Of a stretch of DNA of 24,968 nt, positions 1 through 8,414 are shown piece after piece; within the stretch, counting starts at the first letter, position 1; each line of letters begins with the position of its first letter. Source of the DNA: a virus. The notes beneath the pieces were generated by a model. It had not been told where the DNA came from, did not search any database, and was given only the letters and a program-made list of their open reading frames with translations. Location: positions 1 through 24,968 of IMG/VR virus record IMGVR_UViG_3300032083_002719; one strand, given 5' to 3'. A program made the position numbers and the translations under genes.

Positions 1-8
1 AAAATAAT

Positions 9-13
9 TCCTT
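9..13 (-). promoter_or_regulatory. Possible ribosome binding site of a gene beginning at or beyond the left edge
   Basis: On the minus strand, 45 bases follow the stop of the large fibre gene. They contain AAGGA, followed by eight AT-rich bases before the window ends. That spacing would put a start codon at or just outside position 1. An alternative is a short frame opening at the ATG at 29-27 (MCQLKEGII, open to the edge), but it has no Shine-Dalgarno sequence. No terminator hairpin is visible between, so the next gene is probably co-transcribed with the fibre gene. Confidence 0.3.
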
Positions 14-45
14 CTTTCAATTGACACATAAAAAACTCAATAATA

Positions 46-3000
46 CTATACTATGTATTTACCCGACAGAGTAGCAGAAAGACTATTAGTGAGTGTGGTT
101 CCGGCAACACCAACAACAATCGTATCATTTGTTGCAAGATATTTTGGTTTCTCTAAAATCTCAACCACACTGTTTTTAGGTATTGTTAAATTATACACCA
201 AGTATCCTTGTCTGACACCTGTAGTTAAAATACCACCAACACTTCCTCCTCGATAGATTGATACTGATGCATCAACATCAAGTATCAAATCATAATTACA
301 TAGACGAATTGATTGTAAGACTGATGGATTTGTAGTTGATGTGAAGAGTTCTGTTCCTGCTGTTGTTACAATTGTTGCTCCTGTTCCAATGTAATCAGTA
401 TCAGTTTTTTCGGAATAAACAATAAAGGAATCTAATCCATTATTAATACCAGTTGCATCTGTTCCCACACCAGCAAATGCTTGGAAGTTCAAAATGTCTG
501 ATGGATTTGCAATGATTGGTTGATCTAAGAGTTCTAATGCACCCTGATAAGGAATTATAACTCTTTGTGATGTTGGAACATTTTCTCCACCATCAAAGTC
601 ATGTCTTGATGTGAAATAAAGATTTGTATTATAGATATTTGTTACTTGAATAGACTCAATAACATAACTCTTACCTGCTGTTGCTGGGAATGTGTATGCA
701 ATTCCAGGTCCAATAAAGATGTCGTTGTTTGCTTGAGATGTAGAAAGTCCTGCCTGTGCAGTTCCAATACCACTACCAACTGAAACATAAATTGATGTTG
801 TAATTCCAGTATCAAAAGTACCTGAACCTCCTCCTCCTCCTCCTGTTGGTGCTGCCCAAACAGGAACTCCTCCAGAAACAGTTAATACGGAACTAGCAGA
901 ACCTACTGTGAGTTTAGATAGTGTATTTGCTGCCGATGAATAAAGAATGTCACCAGTTGCATAAGTAGTGTTTCCAGTTCCACCATAAAGTTCATCAAGA
1001 ACACCACTATTAATGTCTGATGCATTAAATGCTTCAAGTTCCGTTGCAGTGAAAGCAATAATAGAAATTGATAAACCGCCAGCTGGTGCTGTTGTGAATG
1101 TAATTTGTGTTCCTGATACTGTGTAATCAGTAATTGGTTCTTGTACTACACCACCAAGAACAACACGAAGTGATTGTGCATTTACTGGAGTGTATGCAAC
1201 AGCAGATTTTGTAAGATTAAATGTTACTATAATACCGTCAAAAGATCCTCCGATGTCATCAAGGATATCAATTACTGATCTCCCCCCATCAATCCAAGAA
1301 ACACCAATTCCAGCAACATTAGACAATACCTGACTGTCTGTTCCTGGTGATCCATTAGAATCATAAATGGAAGCACCGATTGCTATATTATTTTGGAATG
1401 TAGAAACACCAGTTACATTTAGAGTTCCATTGACATCGAGAGATGATGTTGGATTTGTAGTTGCAATACCAACATTCCCACCATAAAGTGCCAACTGAAT
1501 TGTGCCATCAGCATCTACATCAATACTTGGGAATCCAGAAACATCATTAACTGAGAAGATACTTCCAGAAGTTAGGTTATTAGTAACAGAGAATAATTGA
1601 CCTTCAGAACCTTGAATGTCAAGGGCAGTAATTCCAGCACCAACATCTATTGAAAGTTTTGCTTCTGGATTTGTGGTTCCAATACCCACATTTGAAGTGG
1701 TGCTAATACCTGCTTCATAAGATTCCCAAAGAGAATCTCCACCACTACCACTCTCAATTGAAACATCAATTGTCTTAGTTCCTGCATTATAATTAAATGT
1801 ATTTCCAGCACCGATAAAGTTAATTGCAGTTACAACACCAGTTGTTTGTTCTATACCACCAGATTGAATACCAATGTTGAATCCACCAGTAGCACTTACG
1901 AAACCACCAACAGTTAAATCTCCAGTAGATGGATTATAAGAAATTCCACCATCAGTATAAAGACTTTCATACTGAGCTGGGGTATTATTACTGTCTACAA
2001 AAGTTGGATAGAAGGATGCTGCAGTAGATGTATCCGCTGTTGCAATCTTAACTGCAACATCAGCAGTGATACCTGTTATACCACTACCATCCCCGTAGAA
2101 GGTGTATCCTACCCCTGCAGTGATGTCATTTGCAGTAATACCACCATCAGCATCCCTCTTTACAATTTTATTTGATGTTGCTGCTGTAGATGAATCAACG
2201 CTAATTGTAATTCCAGAACTACCATTGTAAGTAGTTCCAGAACTATAAAGAACATCAGTTCCTCTTGTTAAGTCTGATAAATTACTTCCTAAAGAAATTC
2301 CAGAAATTGTTGAGTTTACTAACTTATCATTAGCAATTGTTCCTGTAGTAATATCTCCATCGACAATAGAACCAGAAAGATTTAATTTGGAATAATTAAT
2401 ATTTGCAGAATTAGATATGTCATTATTAACGATTGTAAGATTATCAATCATTCCAGTAGTAATTATACCAGTGCTATTAGTGGAAACCAAAGTACCAGTT
2501 CCAGTTGGTACTGTTTGAGTTCCACTATTACTAATAGATGTAATAACTGGTGATGTTAAAGTCTTGTTCGTTAAAGTAACTGAATTATTCAGAGTTGCAA
2601 AGTCATCATCACTCAGTGCAGTATTAAACTCTGCTGTAGTTCCACTTAATGTATTATTGGAAAGATTGATAGTTTTGGTCGTTAGTGTTTGACTATCAGT
2701 AGTTCCTACAATAGATCCAGTTGGAGCAGATTTTCCATCAAGTAACTTGGCACTTAAGTTTTCAACTGTAGTTTGAGATTGAACAATAAATGGTGCTGTT
2801 CCTGATGTTACTTGAGATTCAATCTGACCATTAACAGATAACTTAGCGAGATTAGTTGAGGTGCCAATACCTACGTTTCCAAATTCTCTATAGATATCAC
2901 TTCCAGTAGCATCTTCCCATTGCTGTAATTCTACATCTACAAGAAGAGAACCATTTTGATAATAAGCAGTTGCATTAACAGTATCACCAATACTTACACT

Positions 3001-4782
3001 ACTATTAGTATTCAGTACTCCATTAAAAGTAGATACACCAGCAACATAAAGAGTGTTTGTTGTTGTTAACCCTGTTACAGTAAGGTCTCCACCAATCGTA
3101 ACATCATCAGGCAATCCAATCTGTGGGGTAGAACTTTCTCCAGTCCCACCAGTTACCTCAATTTCATTTGCAGTTCCACTAATTGATTGGACATAATCTC
3201 CTGATGTATAAGTTCCAAGAACAACTGAATTTTCTGTAAGTGTTGCACCAAGTGCTACAACACCTGTTCCATCAAAAGATACTGTAGGTGCAGTTACAAA
3301 ATCTCCAGTAATACTAAAGTCTCTTGCGGTTTCTAATGATGTTGCAGTTCCTGCGTTCCCATCCAGTGATGCAGTTACAATACCAGCAACAATACCAGCA
3401 CCAGTGATTGTAGTTGCAGATCCAACTGTTAATGAAGTAATAACTGATACTTCATCTGAAAGACCAACAGTAATACTATTTCCAGAACCTACTGTTTCTA
3501 TTTCATTCGTGGTTCCAGCAATCGTAAGGATTTCAGTATCAAGATCAATTGAAAGTGCTCCACCAGTATCTCCCTGAACATCTAAATCTTGAAGATCTAC
3601 CTGATCATCAACATAAGCCTTAATTGATTGCTGAGTTGCTAACGCATCATCGCGATCTGATGTAAGTCCATCTTCATCAAGAATTGCTGTTACTGCAACA
3701 CCTGTATTTTGTAATGTTAAACTGGAAACAGTTGTGAGACCAGAAGTTACTTTTAAGTCTCCAGGTAATTCTACATTATTAGGTAATGAAATTGTTGGAG
3801 TAGTTCCTTCTCCAGAAGTTACATCTACTGATACTTGATTTGCAGTACCACTGATTGATGCAACATAATCTCCAGATGTATAAGTTCCAAGTTCAATGGA
3901 GTCTGTAGTAATTGTTGCTGCTAATGAAACATTTCCTGTTCCATCGAAAGATACTGTAGGTGCAGTTACAAAATCTCCAGTAATACTAAAGTCTCTTGCG
4001 GTTTCTAATGATGTTGCAGTTCCTGCATTACCAGTCAAATCCCCAGTAAATGTTGTGGCAGTAATTGCACCAGATACATTTACATCATCTAATTCAGTAT
4101 GACCATCTACATCTAAATCAACACCAACAGCAAGTTGAGTTCCATTAAAAGTTAAGTTTGCATCATCCTCTAATTCCCCACCACTTCCAACAATAACAAC
4201 TCTATTATCAGTTAGATCCTCTACTTTAAATGTATTAGCCTGACCTCCAGCATTAATGTCAAGTAACCCACTAGTGGTTGTAATACCGGATACATTAAGG
4301 TCATCTAATTCAGTTTGTCCATCAACATCTAAGTCACCATTAGCATCAATTGCACCAGTGAAGGTTGAGACACCAGATACATTAAGGTCATCAAGTTCAG
4401 TCTGACCATCAACATCTAAGTCACTATTAAGGTCAACATTAGAAGCAAAGGTTGAGACACCAGATACATTAAGGTCATCTAATTCAGTTTGTCCATCAAC
4501 ATCTAAGTCACCATTAGCATCAATTGCACCAGCAAAGGTTGATACTCCAGATACATTTAAGTTTGTATCAAAGTTTACATCAGAAGAGAAAGTTGAAACT
4601 CCAGTAAGATTTAAATCCCCCTCTAATTTAGTATCTCCATAGACATGAAACTTTGATGTTGCATTGGTAGTACCAATACCAACAAAGGGAGTTGATAGTG
4701 TAGATATTCCGATGTCTTTAGTGTCGTTATCAATGTAGATAAACGAACCAAACTGAGATAACTCCCTGTTTCTTATAGTCAT
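46..4782 (-). CDS. Very large repetitive virion fibre-like protein (1578 aa)
   Basis: No enzyme motif is visible; composition is rich in Gly, Thr, Ser, Val, Asn and Asp and poor in Cys, as in trimeric beta-structured phage fibres. Residues ~1-240 hold near-exact repeats built on DLDVDGQTELDDLNVSGVSTF, encoded by nearly identical DNA. Two further long modules repeat LETARDFSITGDFVTAPTVS followed by a TYTSGDYVxSISGTAN unit. Later come NVGIGT(S/T)N...KLS modules and a GDGSGITGI unit. A run of six glycines (APTGGGGGGSGTF, residues ~1313-1325) looks like a hinge before a repeat-free C-terminal domain of ~250 residues, which could be the receptor-binding tip. Such proteins are common in cyanomyovirus structural regions. 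ATG start, 31 bases downstream of a double late-promoter motif. The fibre role is inferred; it could also be another tail or whisker-like structural protein. Confidence 0.8.
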   Translation of the reverse strand: MTIRNRELSQFGSFIYIDNDTKDIGISTLSTPFVGIGTTNATSKFHVYGDTKLEGDLNLTGVSTFSSDVNFDTNLNVSGVSTFAGAIDANGDLDVDGQTELDDLNVSGVSTFASNVDLNSDLDVDGQTELDDLNVSGVSTFTGAIDANGDLDVDGQTELDDLNVSGITTTSGLLDINAGGQANTFKVEDLTDNRVVIVGSGGELEDDANLTFNGTQLAVGVDLDVDGHTELDDVNVSGAITATTFTGDLTGNAGTATSLETARDFSITGDFVTAPTVSFDGTGNVSLAATITTDSIELGTYTSGDYVASISGTANQVSVDVTSGEGTTPTISLPNNVELPGDLKVTSGLTTVSSLTLQNTGVAVTAILDEDGLTSDRDDALATQQSIKAYVDDQVDLQDLDVQGDTGGALSIDLDTEILTIAGTTNEIETVGSGNSITVGLSDEVSVITSLTVGSATTITGAGIVAGIVTASLDGNAGTATSLETARDFSITGDFVTAPTVSFDGTGVVALGATLTENSVVLGTYTSGDYVQSISGTANEIEVTGGTGESSTPQIGLPDDVTIGGDLTVTGLTTTNTLYVAGVSTFNGVLNTNSSVSIGDTVNATAYYQNGSLLVDVELQQWEDATGSDIYREFGNVGIGTSTNLAKLSVNGQIESQVTSGTAPFIVQSQTTVENLSAKLLDGKSAPTGSIVGTTDSQTLTTKTINLSNNTLSGTTAEFNTALSDDDFATLNNSVTLTNKTLTSPVITSISNSGTQTVPTGTGTLVSTNSTGIITTGMIDNLTIVNNDISNSANINYSKLNLSGSIVDGDITTGTIANDKLVNSTISGISLGSNLSDLTRGTDVLYSSGTTYNGSSGITISVDSSTAATSNKIVKRDADGGITANDITAGVGYTFYGDGSGITGITADVAVKIATADTSTAASFYPTFVDSNNTPAQYESLYTDGGISYNPSTGDLTVGGFVSATGGFNIGIQSGGIEQTTGVVTAINFIGAGNTFNYNAGTKTIDVSIESGSGGDSLWESYEAGISTTSNVGIGTTNPEAKLSIDVGAGITALDIQGSEGQLFSVTNNLTSGSIFSVNDVSGFPSIDVDADGTIQLALYGGNVGIATTNPTSSLDVNGTLNVTGVSTFQNNIAIGASIYDSNGSPGTDSQVLSNVAGIGVSWIDGGRSVIDILDDIGGSFDGIIVTFNLTKSAVAYTPVNAQSLRVVLGGVVQEPITDYTVSGTQITFTTAPAGGLSISIIAFTATELEAFNASDINSGVLDELYGGTGNTTYATGDILYSSAANTLSKLTVGSASSVLTVSGGVPVWAAPTGGGGGGSGTFDTGITTSIYVSVGSGIGTAQAGLSTSQANNDIFIGPGIAYTFPATAGKSYVIESIQVTNIYNTNLYFTSRHDFDGGENVPTSQRVIIPYQGALELLDQPIIANPSDILNFQAFAGVGTDATGINNGLDSFIVYSEKTDTDYIGTGATIVTTAGTELFTSTTNPSVLQSIRLCNYDLILDVDASVSIYRGGSVGGILTTGVRQGYLVYNLTIPKNSVVEILEKPKYLATNDTIVVGVAGTTLTNSLSATLSGKYIV
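827..844 (-). repeat. (AGG)6 trinucleotide tract encoding Gly6
   Basis: Plus strand reads (CCT)6, which is (AGG)6 in the message of the fibre gene and encodes six consecutive glycines at the junction of the repeat shaft and the C-terminal domain. Because the unit is a triplet, slippage would lengthen or shorten the hinge without a frameshift. The mRNA tract also repeats an anti-Shine-Dalgarno-binding sequence. Confidence 0.9.
3275..3354 (-). repeat. 80-bp direct repeat in fibre gene, copy 1
   Basis: Reads the same base for base as 3947-4026, 672 bp (224 codons) away and in the same frame. It encodes the ATSLETARDFSITGDFVTAP part of a fibre module. Identity at synonymous sites suggests recent duplication or gene conversion rather than only protein-level constraint. 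Confidence 0.85.
3947..4026 (-). repeat. 80-bp direct repeat in fibre gene, copy 2
   Basis: Partner of 3275-3354, in phase with the reading frame. The copies diverge immediately outside the 80 bp, though the encoded modules continue to resemble each other (TYTSGDYV...SISGTAN). Confidence 0.85.
4289..4358 (-). repeat. 70-bp direct repeat in fibre N-terminal shaft, copy 1
   Basis: Identical to 4463-4532, offset 174 bp (58 codons). It encodes an ANGDLDVDGQTELDDLNVSG-type unit. Diverged copies of the same unit lie between and around them (about 4063-4570). Confidence 0.85.
4463..4532 (-). repeat. 70-bp direct repeat in fibre N-terminal shaft, copy 2
   Basis: Partner of 4289-4358. The middle copy (about 4375-4445) encodes almost the same peptide but with several base changes and LNSDLDVDG in place of ANGDLDVDG. 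Confidence 0.85.
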
Positions 4783-4812
4783 CTTATTAGAGGTGCATTC
4801 TTCTTATAAATC

Positions 4813-4824
4813 TATTTATTTATT
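4813..4824 (-). promoter_or_regulatory. Late-type promoter motif (two overlapping AATAAATA) before the fibre gene
   Basis: The minus strand reads AATAAATAAATA just upstream of the 1578-aa gene, giving two overlapping matches to the T4-like late motif NATAAATA. Transcription would begin a few bases downstream, leaving a leader of roughly 25 bases. It overlaps neither neighbour: the upstream gene stops at 4828. Confidence 0.6.
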
Positions 4825-4827
4825 CTA

Positions 4828-5784
4828 TTATAGGAGTGCTGGAATAAGATTCGTGTTACGTCTGATCTTATCAAGTTCAGAAGGACTGGATGTAGTAGCA
4901 GGAATTGTATTGATTCCAACGTTGACTTGATCTGCAATCAGATCTGCAGTAAATCTGGAAACAACTCCTCCACTTGTATAATAATGATTGAATGTTGTGA
5001 TACCTGCCTGAATTGTAAACTCATTTGCAGAAGGAACTCCAACAACATTAAAGACATAAGGTTGCTTAATGTCATTAGAGTTTGGATAAGTTCCACTATT
5101 AAGTTCAATATCAGGGAAGATGACCGTAGTTGCACCATCATCAGTATCGCAAGTCATTGCAATACCAACCATATGAACTCTGTCATTCACTTCTAAATTA
5201 TGATTTGCAACGTTTGTTGTAACCGTCGTAATACCTGAAGCAAAGTCATAAAGAACATTACTTACAGGACTCAATACAGAAAGAACTGAAGGTGCAAGAG
5301 TTTTCTCTACAGTATTTCTAGTAGCATAAACTTCAGGTGCAATAACTTTCTCATTGATGTATCTAGATTCTTCAATGTCCTTAAGAATCTTATCTGTTTG
5401 AACAGAAGAAACGAACTGCACAGCAACAGGTTGCTGAAGTGTTACAAGCACTCCATCAAATCTAAAGGGGTTATCAAGTTCTTCAGTAGAAAGAATACCA
5501 CCAGTTACAAACAAACTTTCTAATCCAGCAGGAAGTCTTACTCTCCACCCATTCGCAAGGAATCCATAGAAAGCAACTCGGTTATCTCCACCAAGATCGT
5601 CCCCACCGACAGGACGCCAAGCAGGGAGATATTGTCCATTTCCTTCAAGGATCCAATTTTTCCAAATCGAATAAACTTTTTGGATATCAAAGGTGGAGGT
5701 TGCTGCCCCCACCAAGATTTCTCTATCGGGTCCTATGTAAGAAAATGAATCATTAGTACCTCCAACTGTAAATGGATTAGGCAT
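4828..5784 (-). CDS. Virion structural protein, fibre/baseplate-associated type (318 aa)
   Basis: Function not recognised precisely. The N-terminal ~110 residues (SFSYIGPDREILVGAATSTF, then IQKVYSIWKNWILEGNGQYL) form a compact aromatic-rich domain. A middle stretch (~130-165) is richer in charged residues and may be helical. The C-terminal half is beta-rich (ITTVTTNVANHNLEVNDRVH), resembling the beta-modules common in cyanophage tail proteins. No signal peptide, membrane segment or catalytic motif is visible. It sits between two large structural genes and has its own late motif 22 bases upstream of the ATG, so it is probably a late virion component. Attachment or adaptor protein of the fibre network is a guess from context only. 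Confidence 0.7.
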   Translation of the reverse strand: MPNPFTVGGTNDSFSYIGPDREILVGAATSTFDIQKVYSIWKNWILEGNGQYLPAWRPVGGDDLGGDNRVAFYGFLANGWRVRLPAGLESLFVTGGILSTEELDNPFRFDGVLVTLQQPVAVQFVSSVQTDKILKDIEESRYINEKVIAPEVYATRNTVEKTLAPSVLSVLSPVSNVLYDFASGITTVTTNVANHNLEVNDRVHMVGIAMTCDTDDGATTVIFPDIELNSGTYPNSNDIKQPYVFNVVGVPSANEFTIQAGITTFNHYYTSGGVVSRFTADLIADQVNVGINTIPATTSSPSELDKIRRNTNLIPALL

Positions 5785-5806
5785 TATGCATCATCTTATT
5801 ATTAGG

Positions 5807-5814
5807 TATTTATT
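5807..5814 (-). promoter_or_regulatory. Late-type promoter motif AATAAATA
   Basis: Exact NATAAATA match on the minus strand, in the 36-bp gap between the 846-aa gene stop and the ATG of the 318-aa gene. The motif ends 22 bases before the start codon. Confidence 0.6.
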
Positions 5815-5820
5815 AAATCA

Positions 5821-8361
5821 TCAAGCAGGGTCAGAGTAAACCCTTTCAAGTGCTCCCGTTACAGAAACTGCCTGGTTCTTTGCTCTTGAGATAGATGCAG
5901 TAGCAGATGCATACTGACCAGTCTGAAGACCAACTGCAACCACTCGGATTGCAGCATCACTCGTCTCAGTAGCATTTCCAGGTGTTCTATTCCTTTGGTC
6001 ATTTGACTCATAGTTATAGGAGAAAGTGATTGATCCACTATCTGGAATATCAATACCATCTAAGAACGTATTTGGATTAACTTCTCCAGCTTCACCGCCA
6101 GTTGCACCAGTCTTCACGACAGTCGCATTATTTTCTGCAAAGTTTACATCAAGTTGAGTGAATGTAATAATGCCTGCACTTACAGAAGCAGTCAATGCAA
6201 CGGTATTAATACCTGCAAAGTTATTTGCAACAGAATCAGAATAAGTATTATGAAGTCTAAACACATCAGTTTGACCTACACCAGTTACATTAAGTGTTAT
6301 ACTTCCTGGAGCATTATCACCACTCTCTGTGATGTCTGGGTATGTTTGTGCAACACCTACAGACTTAACAGCGTTTACATAATATAATGCAGTCGTAATA
6401 CCTTGACCTGTTGGTCCAAGTACTCTTGGATCAAAATTAGTTGTTGCTGCAATTCCAACCCCAGTATCTGCAGCAGTGAATTCTACAACAACTTTCTGTC
6501 CATTTACGAATGGATGATTAGGTCCTGCACCGACAACAAATTCATTCGTAGCATTAATAATACCTGGTGTTACTCCTTGTGTTCCTGCCTCACGAGAAAT
6601 TGAAGTAGAAAGTCCAGGAATAATATCTCCAATAGAATCTGCTTCGTCATAGAAGACCCAGAAACGTGCAGATCCATCGTTAAAGAGGTTGTTGTTAAAG
6701 GTCAAGTCAACAGTAGAAGTAAATGCTTCATCAACTGTCTGTCCATTATTATCAAGGTATCTAACATCGTTAATGTCTGCAGCAGCAACACCGGAAATGT
6801 AAATACCAAGATTTCCTAAGTTATCCGAATCTGTGCCCGTATTAGATAAGTTGAAGGTGTCATCAACTGCAAGTGCATCAAGTCTACTACCCGTGAATTG
6901 AAGTAGTGGTTGTTGGATAGCACCGTATCTGAATGAGTTATCAAATTCATTTTGAAGTCCATTACCATTATCATAAGCAATTCCACTCAGAGAGTTAATA
7001 TCAGTTCCGGCAATACCAGAATTTACACGAATTGGTTGTCTCAGCAGATACTGAACTTTAGAGTAGACAGTTTGTAGTGATTGACCATTTGCATTAATAA
7101 TAATGTTAAAGTCTCTATTTCCAACACCAGTAATGTTAATCGTCTGAGGTGCCTGGAAGAATGAAATTCCAATTCCAGCATATACTGCAGTGGCAATACC
7201 AGTTGTAGTTCCGTTACCATCAGTAACACTAATGTTAATGTCTGTCGATGAAGTGAGAGGGAATCTATATGCCTGGTTGTTAATCTGCGACACACCAATA
7301 TCGGTGTTGTTCTGCTTACCGTATGTCTTTGATTCTTCTCTCACGAAAATTTCATAGAAATTATCGTGATTATAAAGTACGGTACTACCAGCAGAAACAC
7401 CACCCTCTGCAACAGTATCAAAGAAGAGAATTGGTTCATTGGAGAAACTTCCTTCTTCTGTAATACCAAAGAAGAATTCCTCTGGAACACCAGCGGCAGT
7501 AAATGTTACAACTCCAGCAGTACTTCCAGTAAGAGTCACTGGAGAGGTGCCAGTCAAAGCGTTATCTCTTGACTCGTGAAGACTAAATGAGTGACCTACA
7601 CCAGTAGGAACTGCGCCATCAGTATCTGCATAACGAAGATAATAGATACCGTTTGTTGTTAGTCCGGCAACAATATCTCCTGTTCCAGATGTCTGGTAAA
7701 CAATAGCATCTCCTGTGTAGAAGTATGGTGCAGATACAAAAGTATTTCCGTTTCCTACGATACCATCAAAAACTACTCTATCATTTGTAGCATCTACACT
7801 ACCATCAGTACCCACAGTCATTGAAGTTTGGATACCAGGGTTTACTGGGTTATAGTAAACAGTGGTAATACCAGCAGGACCAAGTGCATTCGCACCCAGT
7901 GTAATGGTTCCAAAATACTTTTTACCAATGCTGCCGTTAGGAGATCTTTCTGCCCAACCAGCATCCTTAATCAGTTTTCTGGTAATGAATTCTACATTAC
8001 TATTTCCACTATCTTGAGTCGTTTCATCAGGCAACCATCCGTTGATGAATTCAAAGGATTCCGGCGTGATAGCTTCCATTGGGAAGGGGAAACGAATAGC
8101 AACTTCGTCCTCTTTCCAAATGTTCTTAAACTTAGAATAAAGTGCCTGACCAGAAACTCCTCCAGTAGCACCGTATCCAACCATCTCAGATACACCAGTA
8201 CCAACTGTGCCGTATCTTGGAGCAGTTAATGCAAAACGCTTATTTTGATAATCAATAAGCATGTTTGCAGGTCCACCATTTAATGCAGTGGATGGATCAA
8301 TAGAAACTCCTTCAGTATAATCTGCATAAAATAGACTATCTGGATCTACAATTTTTGCCAT
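5821..8361 (-). CDS. Large virion structural protein (846 aa)
   Basis: Begins MAKIVDPDSLFYADYTEGVS. The N-terminal ~165 residues form a distinct domain (ALYSKFKNIWKEDEVAIRFP, FINGWLPDETTQDSG, KLIKDAGWAERSPNG), similar in flavour to the IWKNWI segment of the next gene. The rest is beta-rich with many Gly-Ile-Thr turns (VTFTAAGVPEE, GTTTGIATAVYAGIG) typical of cyanophage tail proteins. No Cys cluster, signal peptide or enzyme motif is visible. An AGG Shine-Dalgarno precedes the ATG, and a consensus late motif lies 40 bases upstream. I place it in the tail/fibre apparatus by composition and neighbours; the exact role is unknown. Confidence 0.75.
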   Translation of the reverse strand: MAKIVDPDSLFYADYTEGVSIDPSTALNGGPANMLIDYQNKRFALTAPRYGTVGTGVSEMVGYGATGGVSGQALYSKFKNIWKEDEVAIRFPFPMEAITPESFEFINGWLPDETTQDSGNSNVEFITRKLIKDAGWAERSPNGSIGKKYFGTITLGANALGPAGITTVYYNPVNPGIQTSMTVGTDGSVDATNDRVVFDGIVGNGNTFVSAPYFYTGDAIVYQTSGTGDIVAGLTTNGIYYLRYADTDGAVPTGVGHSFSLHESRDNALTGTSPVTLTGSTAGVVTFTAAGVPEEFFFGITEEGSFSNEPILFFDTVAEGGVSAGSTVLYNHDNFYEIFVREESKTYGKQNNTDIGVSQINNQAYRFPLTSSTDINISVTDGNGTTTGIATAVYAGIGISFFQAPQTINITGVGNRDFNIIINANGQSLQTVYSKVQYLLRQPIRVNSGIAGTDINSLSGIAYDNGNGLQNEFDNSFRYGAIQQPLLQFTGSRLDALAVDDTFNLSNTGTDSDNLGNLGIYISGVAAADINDVRYLDNNGQTVDEAFTSTVDLTFNNNLFNDGSARFWVFYDEADSIGDIIPGLSTSISREAGTQGVTPGIINATNEFVVGAGPNHPFVNGQKVVVEFTAADTGVGIAATTNFDPRVLGPTGQGITTALYYVNAVKSVGVAQTYPDITESGDNAPGSITLNVTGVGQTDVFRLHNTYSDSVANNFAGINTVALTASVSAGIITFTQLDVNFAENNATVVKTGATGGEAGEVNPNTFLDGIDIPDSGSITFSYNYESNDQRNRTPGNATETSDAAIRVVAVGLQTGQYASATASISRAKNQAVSVTGALERVYSDPA

Positions 8362-8401
8362 TTCTTTACCTAAAGAACGTTAGTAATTTCTGTTATAAAT
8401 T

Positions 8402-8409
8402 TATTTATA
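8402..8409 (-). promoter_or_regulatory. Consensus late promoter TATAAATA
   Basis: Exact T4-type late promoter octamer on the minus strand, 40 bases upstream of the 846-aa structural gene and in the 53-bp gap after the 549-aa gene. Confidence 0.7.
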
Positions 8410-8414
8410 ACATT

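Noticed and set aside
21-49. Plus-strand TTGACA with a weak -10 (TACTAT)
   Set aside because: Only four of six -10 bases match and it would read antisense through the fibre gene.
53-256. Plus-strand open frame inside the large fibre gene, and similar frames at 3896-4102 and 4927-5196
   Set aside because: They are antisense to well-supported structural genes, lack ribosome sites and have low-complexity compositions that mirror the sense repeats.
4060-4570. CRISPR-like regular repeats
   Set aside because: Repeats are in-frame coding modules of the fibre gene with no unique spacer pattern.
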